A DNA stretch of 64,000 nt from Pachyseris speciosa (lineage: Eukaryota > Cnidaria > Anthozoa > Scleractinia > Pachyseridae), in contig JAEMWC010000450.1 of the NCBI GenBank assembly GCA_016490735.1, forward strand, positions 415,001 to 479,000, read 5' to 3'. The notes under the pieces are model-generated. The model worked only from the letters and a program-made list of their open reading frames with translations, did not search any database and was not told the origin of the DNA. Of the stretch, positions 31,181-42,035 are shown in pieces (position 1 is the first letter of the stretch; the number at the start of each line of letters is the position of its first letter). A program made the position numbers and the translations under genes.

Positions 31181-33952
31181 TTGAGCGATTTTAAACTACA
31201 TTTTTACGCTTTTTATCGCCCCATTCGTGCAATTTGTGTATCAAATACTACAAGAAAAAAAAAACTAACTACCTATGAAATAAACACATTACGATTTTTA
31301 TTCACCCGTTGATACGTATCAGAAAACTCACTCGTTCACTGCGCTCACTCGTTCGTTCACTGGTACTACTCAACTCGTTAATAAAAATCGTACGCGCGCA
31401 TTTCCCTTGAAGTAATCTCTATATATCCTAATAATAATCATAATAATCTAACATGGCGGCCATACTCTACCTAGGCCTGGCCAGGCTGACCAGCTAGTTT
31501 ACAGCGTACTTCTTTGATACTGAACATTCATCTTATAGCCAATTGACAGATTGACACCTGTCAAAACAAGGTATCCGCTGACCAGTGTCACGTAACCATA
31601 TCACGGGCTCAAGTTAAGACCTCATCGAGGTCAGCTGTTTTTTTGAAGTTGACCGTTGACCAGGTACTTGCCTTCGATTGGATCGCAGGCTTAAGCCAGT
31701 TGTGGGACACCCAAACCAAATCGAGGCTTAATTTTCGTTTGGCTTCTTCATTTTAAGCAAAACATCTTCATCTTCTTTGATCGAAGTAAAAGGCATAAAA
31801 ATCCAAGAGCTTGTCAAAAGATACTCCGGAAGGAGAATTTTCAAGTGATAAGTGACCGTTGGGAACGATTCAAGCGATCTTTGAAGGGAAAGAAGGATTT
31901 TATACGCCAACTGTTAACAAAAAAAACCTTGAGATTAACGATAGAATACAGTTTATAAATACAAGATTTAAGGCGTTTGGCGATCTGGTTGATCTCTAAA
32001 CCTAAAAATTGTAGCAATATGATCAAATCTTTCTTTGGAACGGTACAGATGGGGATGTTCGGCTTGCTCCTGTTTTAATCGTGGAGCTCCGCTTTTAGGC
32101 TTGGCTAAATCTATATATTAGAAATTCAGTCCGTTCATCATATATCAAGTACTTACCGTCTTAGCAGGGAATAAAGCTGACCAAAGGAAACGGGTTATTA
32201 CAAAATGGCTTCCGAAGAGCTGCCGAGTAGAAGGAAAACAAACTGTTTCATGGACATTTTTGCTTCAGTGATGGCTCCATTTCTTATAATATCGCACCAA
32301 CGGTATATTTTTGGCAGAAGAATATTGTTTCTGCCAGCAAAATATCGTAATATGTGAATGTGATACTGGAAAAACCTGCCTAAGTAAGGATATCTTCTCT
32401 TCACACACACGCACACAAGAAATACATTAAGGTAAGAGCTGTTTTGAGAGGTGTGTGTCCATTTCGAGCAACATTTTGATAAAAAAAAAAAAGGCCATTC
32501 AGAATCGCGCCCATTGAAACACACCGATCGTATATGCAAATTAGCATCCGAAAAAGAATTCAGGGCATGCGTAACTAAATGTAGAGTTGTCAATCTTAGA
32601 ATTAGTGTATATCAATGTCATAGCCATTGTTTCAATTCTGCTTTTAGCGCCCAGAACATATGCTAATTCATGGAGAAACAGTAGTCGTACCGTAATATTA
32701 CGAAGGCCGTATCGATTTAAACTCTGAGAATGAATATGTAAAATTCATATATTTGAACGGTGGATTAAATATCGAAGACGTGAATGATAGTCGTTGTTAG
32801 AAATATTTCCTACGTTAAATTACATAAACGCCAAATGAGTGTGTAATAAATGTGTAATCAGTGCAATCGGTCTAGTGCATAAACATTTCATTTTTTCTTT
32901 GAAAATAATAAAAAGCGAATGAAACAGTAACGGTTCACTTGTCCTTTTCGCTAAAATGCTTCTATGAACACAGTTCACCGGACAGGAAAATCCGTCAACT
33001 CATAGTTTGGACAGGCTAACTTTCTCTCTTGCTAGAAATGCGATGACTTTCGAAAACTATGAAACCTCGCAAACCTGTGGTATGTTACAAACTTGCTGAT
33101 TTACGGCTCAATGTTTTTCTACCGAATTCATAAACCACATCATTATTTTGATAAAAACAATTCTTGCGCGCTGGTACTCGACTTTTGGGAATTATGTAGC
33201 CTGCTTGCATGCAGCCCGGTAAAAACGGTAAAATCTGGGACGAGTGACAAAGCGAGGGGGAGGGTTGTCGCTTTACCACTCGTCCCAGATCCTCCACTAC
33301 ATCGTCCAATATGGCGACCGGATTTTCCGGGCGTTGACTCTCGAGCTTGAAAACACAAATTTACAGCCATCGAGCAGTATAGGAATTATGTTTCCGAGTC
33401 AAAGAGGAACCGAAAGCGGCGGCACGGCTTTGTTAGCGCACAAAGCCTTATGGGTACCCCACTTTTTACGGCCGACGTGTTTCAATGGGCGTGATTCTGT
33501 AAAGCAGTATCTCAAGTAACATTATTTTCATCTATTTTTTTCAATAATAGTATATTCTGAACACTGCCTTACCAATTTTTGAGCTGGCGAATAGTTGCAA
33601 TTCAAGCGACATCAACAAAAAGTAAGAAAGATTAAAATTTCTCCGTCATTCTCTTTATGTTTCGCCGCCATATTTAATCGGTGCATGCGTGCTTTGCGCA
33701 TGCTTGCCGCTATGTTGACGGCCATATTGTCAGAAAATTCTGGCCATGAAATTGAGGATTGCACAAAACCGGCCTTCAAAGATTTATTTGCAATTCACTT
33801 GAAAACACTCTTACAGAGTTTTTTTCTTAGTTTGCCTACAAGTTGCAGGACTTGAGTGCATGTAGTCTACACTCTTTTAGTTTCATTATGAAGTGTCTGA
33901 CTGGATTTCGAGATAACTGACCTTTTCCAAAATGACCGGTCACGCTTTACCA
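31181..33952. other. No gene recognised; one short inverted repeat
   Basis: About 2.8 kb has only short frames. A 30 bp segment around CGCCCATTGAAACACACCG (32498-32530) recurs inverted at 33474-33502 (GTGTTTCAATGGGCGTG), which may mark the ends of a roughly 1 kb element. A (GT/CA) patch lies at 32403-32416. No other function is assigned. Confidence 0.4.
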
Positions 33953-34117
33953 TAGCAATGGTAACATATGTTGCTTGAAAACCAATGAGAAAACAAACTT
34001 TGAAAACGTCGCAAATATTTTAGAGTCAAGGAAATCGGAGCTTGTCTTCTATAGAAAGTTTTGATTTCAACAGGTACACCCCAAAGCCAGAAAAGCTGAT
34101 GCGAGTCTCTTTAAACT
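33953..34117 (-). repeat. Dispersed repeat, copy B
   Basis: Reverse-oriented partner of 26808-26975, sharing TTTTGATTTCAACAGGTAC and TCTATAGAA. Confidence 0.7.
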
Positions 34118-34258
34118 AAACAAAAAGTTCAGCACGTATGGAGTGCGCTTGCACATTTAAATTACGTTTGAGTTACTTGATGAGAAGCATTTCAAACACT
34201 AAACAATTAAACCTCCTGTGGCATTTAGTAATAATCTTGGAAAGGTTGTCACTTGAAG

Positions 34259-34480
34259 CATTCGTGAACATCTGAGTAGGAGCAGGAACTCGCACATTTT
34301 TCATCATTTACAACAGTCTGAAACATGCCACAGACTTTGTTCAAAGAGGTGCTTTTCTATTTTGGATTCTGCACCAAATAGATTTCAGCTAATTTTAAAA
34401 GAAGCCGCGCATATCCGCTGGGAAAATCCTGCGTTAAACAATCAGCTTAAACATGCCGAGCTGACTCTTTCTTTCTAATG
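34259..34480 (+). pseudogene. PLE GIY-YIG remnant
   Basis: One frame reads SIREHLSRSRNSHIFHHLQQ, then CSKRCFSILDSAPNRFQL and LKEAAHIRWENPALNNQLK, the C-terminal part of the GIY-YIG nuclease of a PLE family (the catalytic Glu region is KEAAHIRWENPALN). The GIY and YIG strands upstream are not recovered in frame. It is a fragment with no RT. Confidence 0.7.
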
Positions 34481-34493
34481 TGGTTTTCCACAA

Positions 34494-37400
34494 CTACAAC
34501 AACAACTTTATTGACCCTTACACTTAAGAATATTGAAATTTACATGAAATAAAAACTAAAACTAAAAGGGTCTTGGCTTCCTAAAATAACTAGAAAGTTA
34601 ACAAGGCTAGGAAGCCAAATTACATAGAATAAATTACAATATTAGGGTCGAAAGAACACAGACACACACACACACACAAAATTAAACTATAGATAACTAT
34701 AAATAAACGAAATTTACAAGTCATGGGGAAAAAGACAAATATATTAGAAATGTATTAAAAATGAAATCCTGAATATGATAAGTTAAATGCAGAGCAACAA
34801 ATAAATCAGAAATAACTGGGAAGAAATTCGTTACTCAGGGAAAACAGAAACCAAAGTAACATTAATACTGGCACAGCAATTCATTTTTTAATTTTGTTTT
34901 AAATTTACTGAAAGGAATTGACTTTATATCTTTCCCAAGAGAGTTCCATACCTTTGGTCCTTGAAAGCGAATATTAAATATTCCATAGTTTGTTCTAGCT
35001 CGAGGCAAGTAATAGGATTGATTTGCTGCACTACGTGTATTGTAGTTATGGATACTAAGTACTGAATTGAAGAAGCTATCAAAATTTGAAGGTAATAACT
35101 TGTTATGAAATTTATGCATAAAAAGTGCAATATGAAATGTAACAAGATCAGAGAGCTTCATAATTGCTAATAATCTAAACAGTGGAGTTGAATGTTCATC
35201 AAATGAGGAAAAAGTCATGATTCGCACTGCTTTTTTCTGTAAAATATATAAAGGCTGAAGTGTAGTTGGATATGTATTACCCCAGATAATTATACCATAG
35301 GTCAGAAATGGGTAGATTAAAGAGTAATAGAGATTAGTAAGAATATCAATATTAACATAATGGCGAAGCTTAGACAAGATCCCTACACTTCTTTTAATTT
35401 TCTTTACAATGCATGCAATTTGAGGTTTCCAGGATAAATTTGAATCAATTAAAATTCCTAGGTATTTAATACAGGAATCCTGTTGCAACTGTTTCCCATT
35501 TAGAGTTAGGTGGAAGTTGAATGGAACTTTCCTTTGAGGAGGATGAAAAATTACAAAACTGGTTTTTTCTATATTAAGAGAAAGTTTATTTGCACAAAGC
35601 CAGGAATTAACATTAGAGAGTTCATCATTAATACTTGCCTGTAGAGAGATGAGGTTTTTATGTTTGCAGAATAAATTACTGTCATCAGCAAATAAATGGA
35701 AATCAAGAACTTTAGAGCAATGGTGAAAGTCATTAATATATAACAAAAAAAGAATTGGTCCAAGGACTGACCCCTGAGGAACGCCGCATGAAATATTGAC
35801 AGAGGTAGAAGTTACACCATTTACAGTGACTGTTTGCAGACGATTTGCAAAATATGAACTAAACCACTGATTTGCAATCCCACGTATGCCATAGAACTCC
35901 AGTTTTTTTAACAATATCTCATGATTTATGGTATCAAATGCCTTACTGAAATCTAAGAATATACCACAAGAAAAATCCCTCTCGTCAATTGCCCTTTGAA
36001 TTTTATCAACAATACTAAGGATAGCATGATCAGTGGAATGCTTAGCCCTAAAACCAAATTGGTTATCAAAAAACACTTTTTTCTTTTCAAGGAAATCAAC
36101 TAATCTATTGCACATAAGCTTTTCAAGCAATTTATTGAAAATAGACAGCAACGAGATTGGACGATAATTGGATAGGCAGGTCTGGGATCCCTTTTTATAG
36201 ACTGGAATTACATTTGCTAATTTGAAGTTGTCTGGCACTATACCAGTCTCAAAGGAAGCATTGAACAAAACCTCTAGAGGCTTGGATACAACAGTTTTCA
36301 GAATTTTGAGAATAGTGACAGGTATACTAAAAGGACCAGTGGCTTTACTAGATTTCAGTTTAGTAATTTCAGATTCAATTTCCTCTGCTGTTGTAGGTGA
36401 AATAAAAAAGCTATTACAGAGAGGATTTTTTAAATACTCTAAAGGTGACATGTCAACATTTGGTATTGAGCAAGCAAGGTCCTTGCCAATATTAGCAAAA
36501 AAATTATTGAACATATCAGCAATCATATGACAATCAGTTATGACATTATTATTTGTAGTAATTTTAATGGTTCTATGACTAGTTGGAGGCTTAAAATGGA
36601 TAATTTGTTTAATACCATTCCAAATTTTTTTACTATCTTTAATATTTTTAAGGAAATAGTTACTGTAATATTGTTTTTTACTTAATTTCAATAGATGGTT
36701 TAATTTATTCCTATAAAGTTTAAACTTAGAGTGAAAGTAGCAAGATTTGGTCTTTAAATATTTGTCATAAAGTTTATTTTTTACTCGAATAGATACTTTT
36801 ATTCCTTGGGTTATCCATGGCTTGGACTGAAATTTTAATTCTTTCTTAGATAATTGTTTCAGGGGAATGTGTTTATCTACTATTTCAGAAATTGTGGAAT
36901 AGAATGAACAAAACATGTCAGATGGATCAGAGTCAGAAGTAAAAGTACTATGCCAGTCTATAGATTGCATCTCACTGATTAAGGTTGATTGGTTAAAATT
37001 TGAGTAGTCTCTTTTATATACTTTGACATTAGAAGGGAGAGAACCAAGATTACTCAGAATAATGAAATTAGCCAAGTGGTCAGTAAGATCATAAACTATA
37101 TTCCCACTGATAGTGAAGTGCTCGATAGAATTAAAGAGAATATTATCAATTAGAGTAGCAGTGTGATCAGTTATCCTAGTAGGTTGTAAAATGTGGGGTT
37201 GGTAAAAGAAGGAAGCAAGAGTATTAATAAAATCATCTGATGGTTTGCAAGAATTCAGAAGATCGATATTAAAGTCACCCATTATGAGAGAGTACTTATT
37301 TTGAAGATGTATCTTTTCAATTGTTTTATTAATATAATCCATAAAATTATCCAGATTTCCATTTGGGTGTCTATATACAACTCCACAGATTAGATTAGAT

Positions 37401-37760
37401 TGACCGTCACAATTAATTTCTATCCAGAGAGCTTCAAAGTCGACTGTTGTAACTGACAATTCTGATAGTACAGTAAAAGTTAATTTATTTTTTATATAGA
37501 AGCCAACACCTCCTGCATTTGACAGGCTTGGCTGTGAAATAAAATCATAACCTGGAATGTTAACATTTGTTATGATGTCCTTATCAACCTTAAGCTTAAT
37601 TTCTGAGAGCCCTATCACTGAGAAGGGGAACTGCAATTCAGATAACATGTGAACAAGATTCTCATGATTAGCCTGCAGACTTCTAATATTGCAGTTTAAA
37701 GCAGCAAATGATTTCGAGTGTGTTGAGAAGTCATTTATATCATAATTGAAATGGATACAA
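34494..37760 (-). mobile_element. CR1/L2-type LINE, nearly full protein, 5' truncated
   Basis: The element runs on the minus strand from about 37760 (an in-frame stop upstream of the endonuclease) to a 3' end with AATAAA (34507-34512) followed by GTTGTTGTTGTAGTTG. Such a short-repeat tail rather than poly(A) is typical of CR1/L2 LINEs. The 3' UTR is about 370 bp. No ORF1 is seen, so it is probably a 5'-truncated copy. Confidence 0.85.
34862..37648 (-). CDS. LINE endonuclease-reverse transcriptase polyprotein
   Basis: An uninterrupted frame of 928 codons from the first ATG; coding similarity continues upstream of it to about 37755 (ALNCNIRSLQANHENL, the first endonuclease motif). Residues 10-200 form an APE-type endonuclease: GLSEIKL at 13-19, GGVGFYI at 46-52, IMGDFNIDL at 122-130, and YDLTDHLANF at about 186-195 in place of the SDH motif. 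Reverse transcriptase lies at about 475-740: NYRPISLLS at 494-502, FLDFSKAFDTINH at 564-576, GVPQGSVLGPILF at 622-634, and the active site FADDSN at 653-658. The C-terminal YNTRSAANQS region is typical of CR1/L2-like LINEs. No internal stop or frameshift was seen, so it may be a young copy. It would nick target DNA and reverse transcribe its own RNA. Confidence 0.9.
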   Translation of the reverse strand: MLSELQFPFSVIGLSEIKLKVDKDIITNVNIPGYDFISQPSLSNAGGVGFYIKNKLTFTVLSELSVTTVDFEALWIEINCDGQSNLICGVVYRHPNGNLDNFMDYINKTIEKIHLQNKYSLIMGDFNIDLLNSCKPSDDFINTLASFFYQPHILQPTRITDHTATLIDNILFNSIEHFTISGNIVYDLTDHLANFIILSNLGSLPSNVKVYKRDYSNFNQSTLISEMQSIDWHSTFTSDSDPSDMFCSFYSTISEIVDKHIPLKQLSKKELKFQSKPWITQGIKVSIRVKNKLYDKYLKTKSCYFHSKFKLYRNKLNHLLKLSKKQYYSNYFLKNIKDSKKIWNGIKQIIHFKPPTSHRTIKITTNNNVITDCHMIADMFNNFFANIGKDLACSIPNVDMSPLEYLKNPLCNSFFISPTTAEEIESEITKLKSSKATGPFSIPVTILKILKTVVSKPLEVLFNASFETGIVPDNFKLANVIPVYKKGSQTCLSNYRPISLLSIFNKLLEKLMCNRLVDFLEKKKVFFDNQFGFRAKHSTDHAILSIVDKIQRAIDERDFSCGIFLDFSKAFDTINHEILLKKLEFYGIRGIANQWFSSYFANRLQTVTVNGVTSTSVNISCGVPQGSVLGPILFLLYINDFHHCSKVLDFHLFADDSNLFCKHKNLISLQASINDELSNVNSWLCANKLSLNIEKTSFVIFHPPQRKVPFNFHLTLNGKQLQQDSCIKYLGILIDSNLSWKPQIACIVKKIKRSVGILSKLRHYVNIDILTNLYYSLIYPFLTYGIIIWGNTYPTTLQPLYILQKKAVRIMTFSSFDEHSTPLFRLLAIMKLSDLVTFHIALFMHKFHNKLLPSNFDSFFNSVLSIHNYNTRSAANQSYYLPRARTNYGIFNIRFQGPKVWNSLGKDIKSIPFSKFKTKLKNELLCQY

Positions 37761-37991
37761 CAGTTTCAATTCCAATTCCATTGCGTTAGTCCTTTTGTTA
37801 TTTATTCTACTTACTATGACAATTTTGAGCAACAGCTGTAATTATTTTGCTGTTTATACTTAGCCTCTCATGTACATCCGATTCAAGAAATGTATTGTCC
37901 CAGGTCTCGCGCATTTAAGTATCGCCCGTTAATAAAAAAAAAAAAAAAGAAAAATATATATATATTGAAAAATAGAAAAAACTACTCTTTT

Positions 37992-38034
37992 ATCCCTACA
38001 AGCCTGTTTCGAGATTGCTCACTCTTCAGAGGAT
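37992..38034 (-). ncRNA. Candidate hammerhead ribozyme at a PLE 3' end (imperfect stem II)
   Basis: On the minus strand: ATCCT (stem I) - CTGAAGA - GT - GAG-CAAT-CTC - GAAA - CA-GGCT-TG - TA - GGGAT (stem I). The conserved CUGANGA and GAAA boxes, a small stem III and a UA cleavage position are all present, and stem I pairs 5 of 5 with one wobble. Stem II has a 2-base asymmetry on its 5' side. It lies about 160 bp past the GIY-YIG end of the minus-strand PLE (38195-39207), where PLE terminal repeats carry such ribozymes. Confidence 0.55.
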
Positions 38035-38194
38035 TTTAATGACAAGAATATTCATAACCGTCGATGATGATGAAGACGATGCGATGATGCGGTTAATTCA
38101 AATGATTAAATGTTTAGTTGTTGCGTAGCAACGCTTTGTTCCTGTGGCGGCAAGAAGATACAAGTTCATTACGTTTGTTAAGTGATGACAAATC

Positions 38195-39207
38195 AGGTCG
38201 GCAGATTATTAAAAATTTCTATTTAAGACAGAGATTACATCTTTTACTTGAGCTGTTGTAGGATGAACTTGATGAAATGATACGCCATGAGATAAAGTGG
38301 TCAATGTTCTTGTCTTTAAGAGACCAAATATGTTTGCTGAGTTCGGTGGAGTTTCTGTGTTTTGCGTGACGGAATGATGCGGTGTGGTTCCTGTATCTTG
38401 TCCTGAAGTCGTTTTCTGTGAGTCCGATGTACGTTTCAGAAGTGTTATTGTTCTTTCGTATGACGGTTTCTTGGTAGATGACTGATGATTGGAGGCAGTT
38501 TCTGTTAAGTGGGCACGCGTTCTTTTGTCGGCAGTTGCATGTTCTGTTGTCGATTGCGTTGTTTGCGGCTTCATCGGTGTGTACGGGTGGATTCAAAATG
38601 CGTTTGTTGTGATTGTCGATAATCTGTTTAGTGTTATTCATGCAGTTGTAGCTGATTTTGACGGTATTGCAATTGAAGATTTTTCTTAGCTTGCGGTCTT
38701 TAGGAAAGTGTTTGTCTACTAGGGTGAGGAATCTGTGTCCGATATTGGTGTTGACGTTTATGCTGAATTGGGGGTTGTACCAGATAATGCTGTTTCGTTG
38801 TCCGTTTTTCTGTTTGGCAGTCGTAGCTGGTTCATAGTGAAGAATGTAGTGGTATCCGTTCTCCTCGAGTGCTTTTTGGTATGGAGGGGCGGGTTGGTCG
38901 AATGATGCTTTGTCCGATGAAAGTGATGACAGTCGTTTGTTTATGCCGGCGGGAATGTTCTTTGTGGTGATTGGTGGGAGGTTGCTCTCGCGATGGACGT
39001 ACTGCAGCGTGGTGTTAGGTTTTGTGAACGGCTGATAGGTGCTGTTGTTCAGGTTAAAGGTGACGTCTAGGAAGTTTGTCTATTTCCTTCTTTATGTTCT
39101 CTGTGTCTTTGGCTGAGGCGTTAGAAATGGCCAGTCCGTCGTCCCTGTATAGTCCTATGTTGACGTCAAGGTTCTGTAATTGCGAAAGAAGGAAACTTCC
39201 TACCAGC
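38195..39207 (-). pseudogene. PLE-type RT (YRDDG family) C-terminal half with GIY-YIG nuclease
   Basis: Reading on the minus strand from 39207: ELVGSFLLSQLQN, then the RT active site LYRDDGLA, a frameshift near 39080, FLDVTFNLNN, LQYVHRESNLPP, the linker INKRLSSLSSDKASF, a cysteine cluster NCRQKNACPLNRNC, and a GIY-YIG nuclease (ETYIGLTENDFRTRYRNH, then ELSKHIWSLKD). The order RT, Cys motif, GIY-YIG is that of PLEs. The protein resembles the RT at 62529-64000 (shared [13 protein letters not shown], SNxPP, INKRLS), so this copy supplies the missing C-terminal end. It is 5' truncated and frameshifted. Confidence 0.8.
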
Positions 39208-39247
39208 TCACATGTCTATATAGTTTTATTCACATGTATATAGTTTT

Positions 39248-39299
<52 letters not shown>
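39248..39299. repeat. (GT)n microsatellite
   Basis: Uninterrupted GT dinucleotides of about 50 bp directly left of the palindromic PLE fragment. Confidence 0.95.
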
Positions 39300-39301
<2 letters not shown>

Positions 39302-39308
39302 CATAAGT

Positions 39309-39530
39309 TGGATTATTTGGTCGAAGACATTTATTGCTACTCAGAGTTCCATGCTTCTTGCGAAGCAATCATCAGGCAACTGCCAAAAATAACGGATGAT
39401 TGCTTCGCAACAAGCATGAAACTCTGAGTAGCAATAAATGTCTTCGACCAAATAATCCAACTCTGAAAATATATATATCGCTCTAGTTTATCTATTGAGC
39501 ACTTTAATAGCTGATGACGACTTCAATTCA
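39309..39530. mobile_element. Palindromic PLE terminal fragment with hammerhead-like arms
   Basis: 39309-39402 (minus) and 39403-39465 (plus) are inverted copies of one sequence that also occurs at 62390-62480. Each arm has TGATTGCTTCGC, AAGCATG(A/G)AACTCTGAGTAGC and AATAAATG. The minus arm retains CTGATGA but has GGAA for GAAA. The plus arm has GAAA but has lost the first bases of CTGATGA. The plus copy continues to 39530 with CTATTGAGCACTTTA, as at 62511, so it is the 5' end of the YRDDG PLE family, cut short by microsatellites. Confidence 0.8.
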
Positions 39531-39533
39531 TTG

Positions 39534-39664
<131 letters not shown>

Positions 39665-39691
39665 GTCCAGACATGCTGTATGTCTACAATC

Positions 39692-39903
39692 CATTTCTCC
39701 AATCGTTTCACTCGTACTTTCAGATTTAGCCCCCCTCCCCCCATTTCAATGTTGGTTACCGTGTTCAAGTTTCAACATTGTCTGGGGGGGAGGGGGTTCT
39801 CTGTTCTAGTGATGTCATTAGGCATTGGTCCCAAAATAGGTCGTTAATGCAGTTACATGTTATCTGATCAAGACGTGCCAAGGACTTTTTGTCGAACATT
39901 GTC
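39692..39903 (+). mobile_element. Mariner-type MITE, left-truncated copy
   Basis: About 200 bp match the complete copy at 43724-43978. The right end has CCAAGGACTTTTTGTCGAACATTG. The left end has lost the terminal repeat (only CTACAATCC remains before the internal ATTTCTCCAA). Confidence 0.7.
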
Positions 39904-40231
39904 TTTGCGTGATTATTGTATGCTCTGTGGGAAAATTCTTTAACGGGCTTCGTGTTTTCTCTTTCTTTGTTATGTAATTGTCTTTGGCAACGCAAATAAA
40001 TGTGTTACGTTCTCCAAGGTTTCTGTTATATGATTTGGGTATTTTCAGAGGTTGCACGTACATATAATTTTCCGCATGTAAGAACGCTTGCACGTCAATC
40101 AGCTTTTCTCGCCATTTCGAGACTGATGTTTCCAACACGGTGGGCATGTAGGTTGTTTCCATTTAAACGGGACACACACCGAGTTCCGCACAAAACTTTG
40201 TATTTTCGTAATAGTTTGCTACTTCAAAACA

Positions 40232-41320
40232 ATGGTTTGCACAAAAATCATAACAGCTAAACAGAGAGCGTATGCTTTATTCTTGAGAAGAGAATGTAAT
40301 GCATCCTTTCAAGTCATAGCAGACAAGAGTGGAATATCGAAAACTTCTGCTCGCCGAATATGTGGCCATTTGCTAGTGGATGCGAAAAATCACAGTCAAC
40401 CAAAAAGAGGACGGCCAAGAAAAATATCAGCACGGGACAAGCGAGAGCTGCTGCGAACTTTGAAGAGAATGAGGTCCCGAAATGTCAACTTCACGGTAAA
40501 GCAGTTGGTGAAGGAAAGCGGATTGACCTTTCAGGTCGCTCATGAAAGGACATTTTCCCGTTGTTTAAATGAGAATGGCTATTTCTTCCTTCAGGCACGG
40601 AAAAAGGGAATCCTATACGAGAAAGACAAAAAGCAACGTCTCAAACACTGTAAGCAAATGAAACGTCTGTTACGGAGTAACCCCAATATCTGGAAAGACG
40701 ACATCGCCTTTTATCTGGACGGAGTTTCTTTTGTTCATAAGCGAAATCCAGCTAAGGGTGCAACAGCACCCAAGGCAAGAGTATGGCGTAAACCGGGCGA
40801 AGGACTCCAAATAACCACAAAAGGATCAAAAGATCTAGCTGGTGGACGAAGACTTCACCTATTAGTGGCAATTGCTCATGGCAAAGGCGTCATTTTAAAA
40901 GAACCTTATGAAAAAATGAATGGGCGCTTCTTCTCGAAGTTGATAAGAGATCATTTCAATTCATGTTTTGCTGCCGCAGGTCCAAAAAGAAATTGGCTAC
41001 GTCTTTTTGTCATGGATAACGATCCCTCACAAAACAGCACACCCGCTCGCCAAGCTATGGAAGAAGTCAGAGCACAATTGCACGCCATACCAAGCCGATC
41101 CCCGGATTTAAACCCGAAAGCGTGTTTCACTTGTTGAGAGACTTGCTGTAAGATGAAGCCGAGTCGTGTATATTACTCAGGAGACTTTCGATCAGTTCAA
41201 AGGAAGAGTTCTTCGTACACTCGACAGCATTGACACTGAACTTATAAATAAAACAATAGAGAGTATGTCGAAGCGCATTGATGCTATCTTAGCTTCCAAA
41301 GGCAGTCGCTCCAAATATTG
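40232..41320 (+). pseudogene. Tc1/mariner-superfamily (IS630-like) transposase
   Basis: A 301-codon frame. Residues 1-50 form a helix-turn-helix (AKQRAYALFLRRECNASFQVIA, ISKTSARRI); KRGRPRKI (58-65) is the GRPR-like DNA-contact motif; a second HTH lies at about 70-125. The DDE domain follows: YLDGVSF with D163, RLFVMDNDPSQNS with D262, and SRSPDLNP at 288-295. A small deletion after LNP (near 41117) shifts the frame exactly where the last catalytic acid belongs. The rest of the protein can be followed in other frames to about 41320 (LRTLDSIDTELINKTIESM). The copy therefore lacks the third catalytic residue and is inactive. No TIRs were assigned. Confidence 0.85.
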
Positions 41321-42035
41321 AATGATAAAGGCTTTTAAGATTTTTTGTCATTTTGTATTATGCTTTCAACGGTGCTGTAAAATCGATGTTAAGAAACAGA
41401 AAGAGCGAATTCCCAACAAAGAGATGTAATTTACTATAACAATTACAACTAGAAAACTTGAATAAATATTACAAGCAAACCGGAAGTTTCCTTTCATTGT
41501 AAAACTGATGACATTTCTCGCAGGTTCTCGTATTTTTGGATAGTCAATTGAAAGCTATTCCCCTGGTTTCACTAATTGAAATTCATCTACATGACATATA
41601 CAAATTTCCAAACACATCAGCACGGTGTATTACTGTACATTTACTAACTTTTGAACAGTACTCATCGATAACTGGGAGGGAGATTAATTAGTGAGTAATA
41701 ACTTTTCCAATTTTTTGCCGAGTACTGTTGAAACATTCCTTAAACCTTTGAAATTTTGCTTAAATATACTTAAAAACGTTAAAGATCACTACTTGAAACC
41801 TGTATGTTCGGTTTCATGGCAACCCTTAATAATAGTACGGCAAAAAGTCAATTTAATCAGCCGAGTACTGTGGACGCGTAGTGTTTATGACACAATGGGC
41901 CAAACCAAAGTTAACTTCCGGTTAAGCGGAAATTGATGCGTTGTTCCAAATGAATTTTGCAAAACAGGAGGCACATGGAATCAAATTCTGTTGCTCACTC
42001 TGAGGCAACTGATGCCAGAAATGAAACATTCGCCA
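41321..42035. other. No gene recognised
   Basis: Separates the transposase pseudogene from the convergent Rep-like pseudogene. Only short frames. Confidence 0.4.

Noticed and set aside
35569..36530. Frames overlapping the LINE in other phases
   Set aside because: Shadows of the 928-codon LINE protein.
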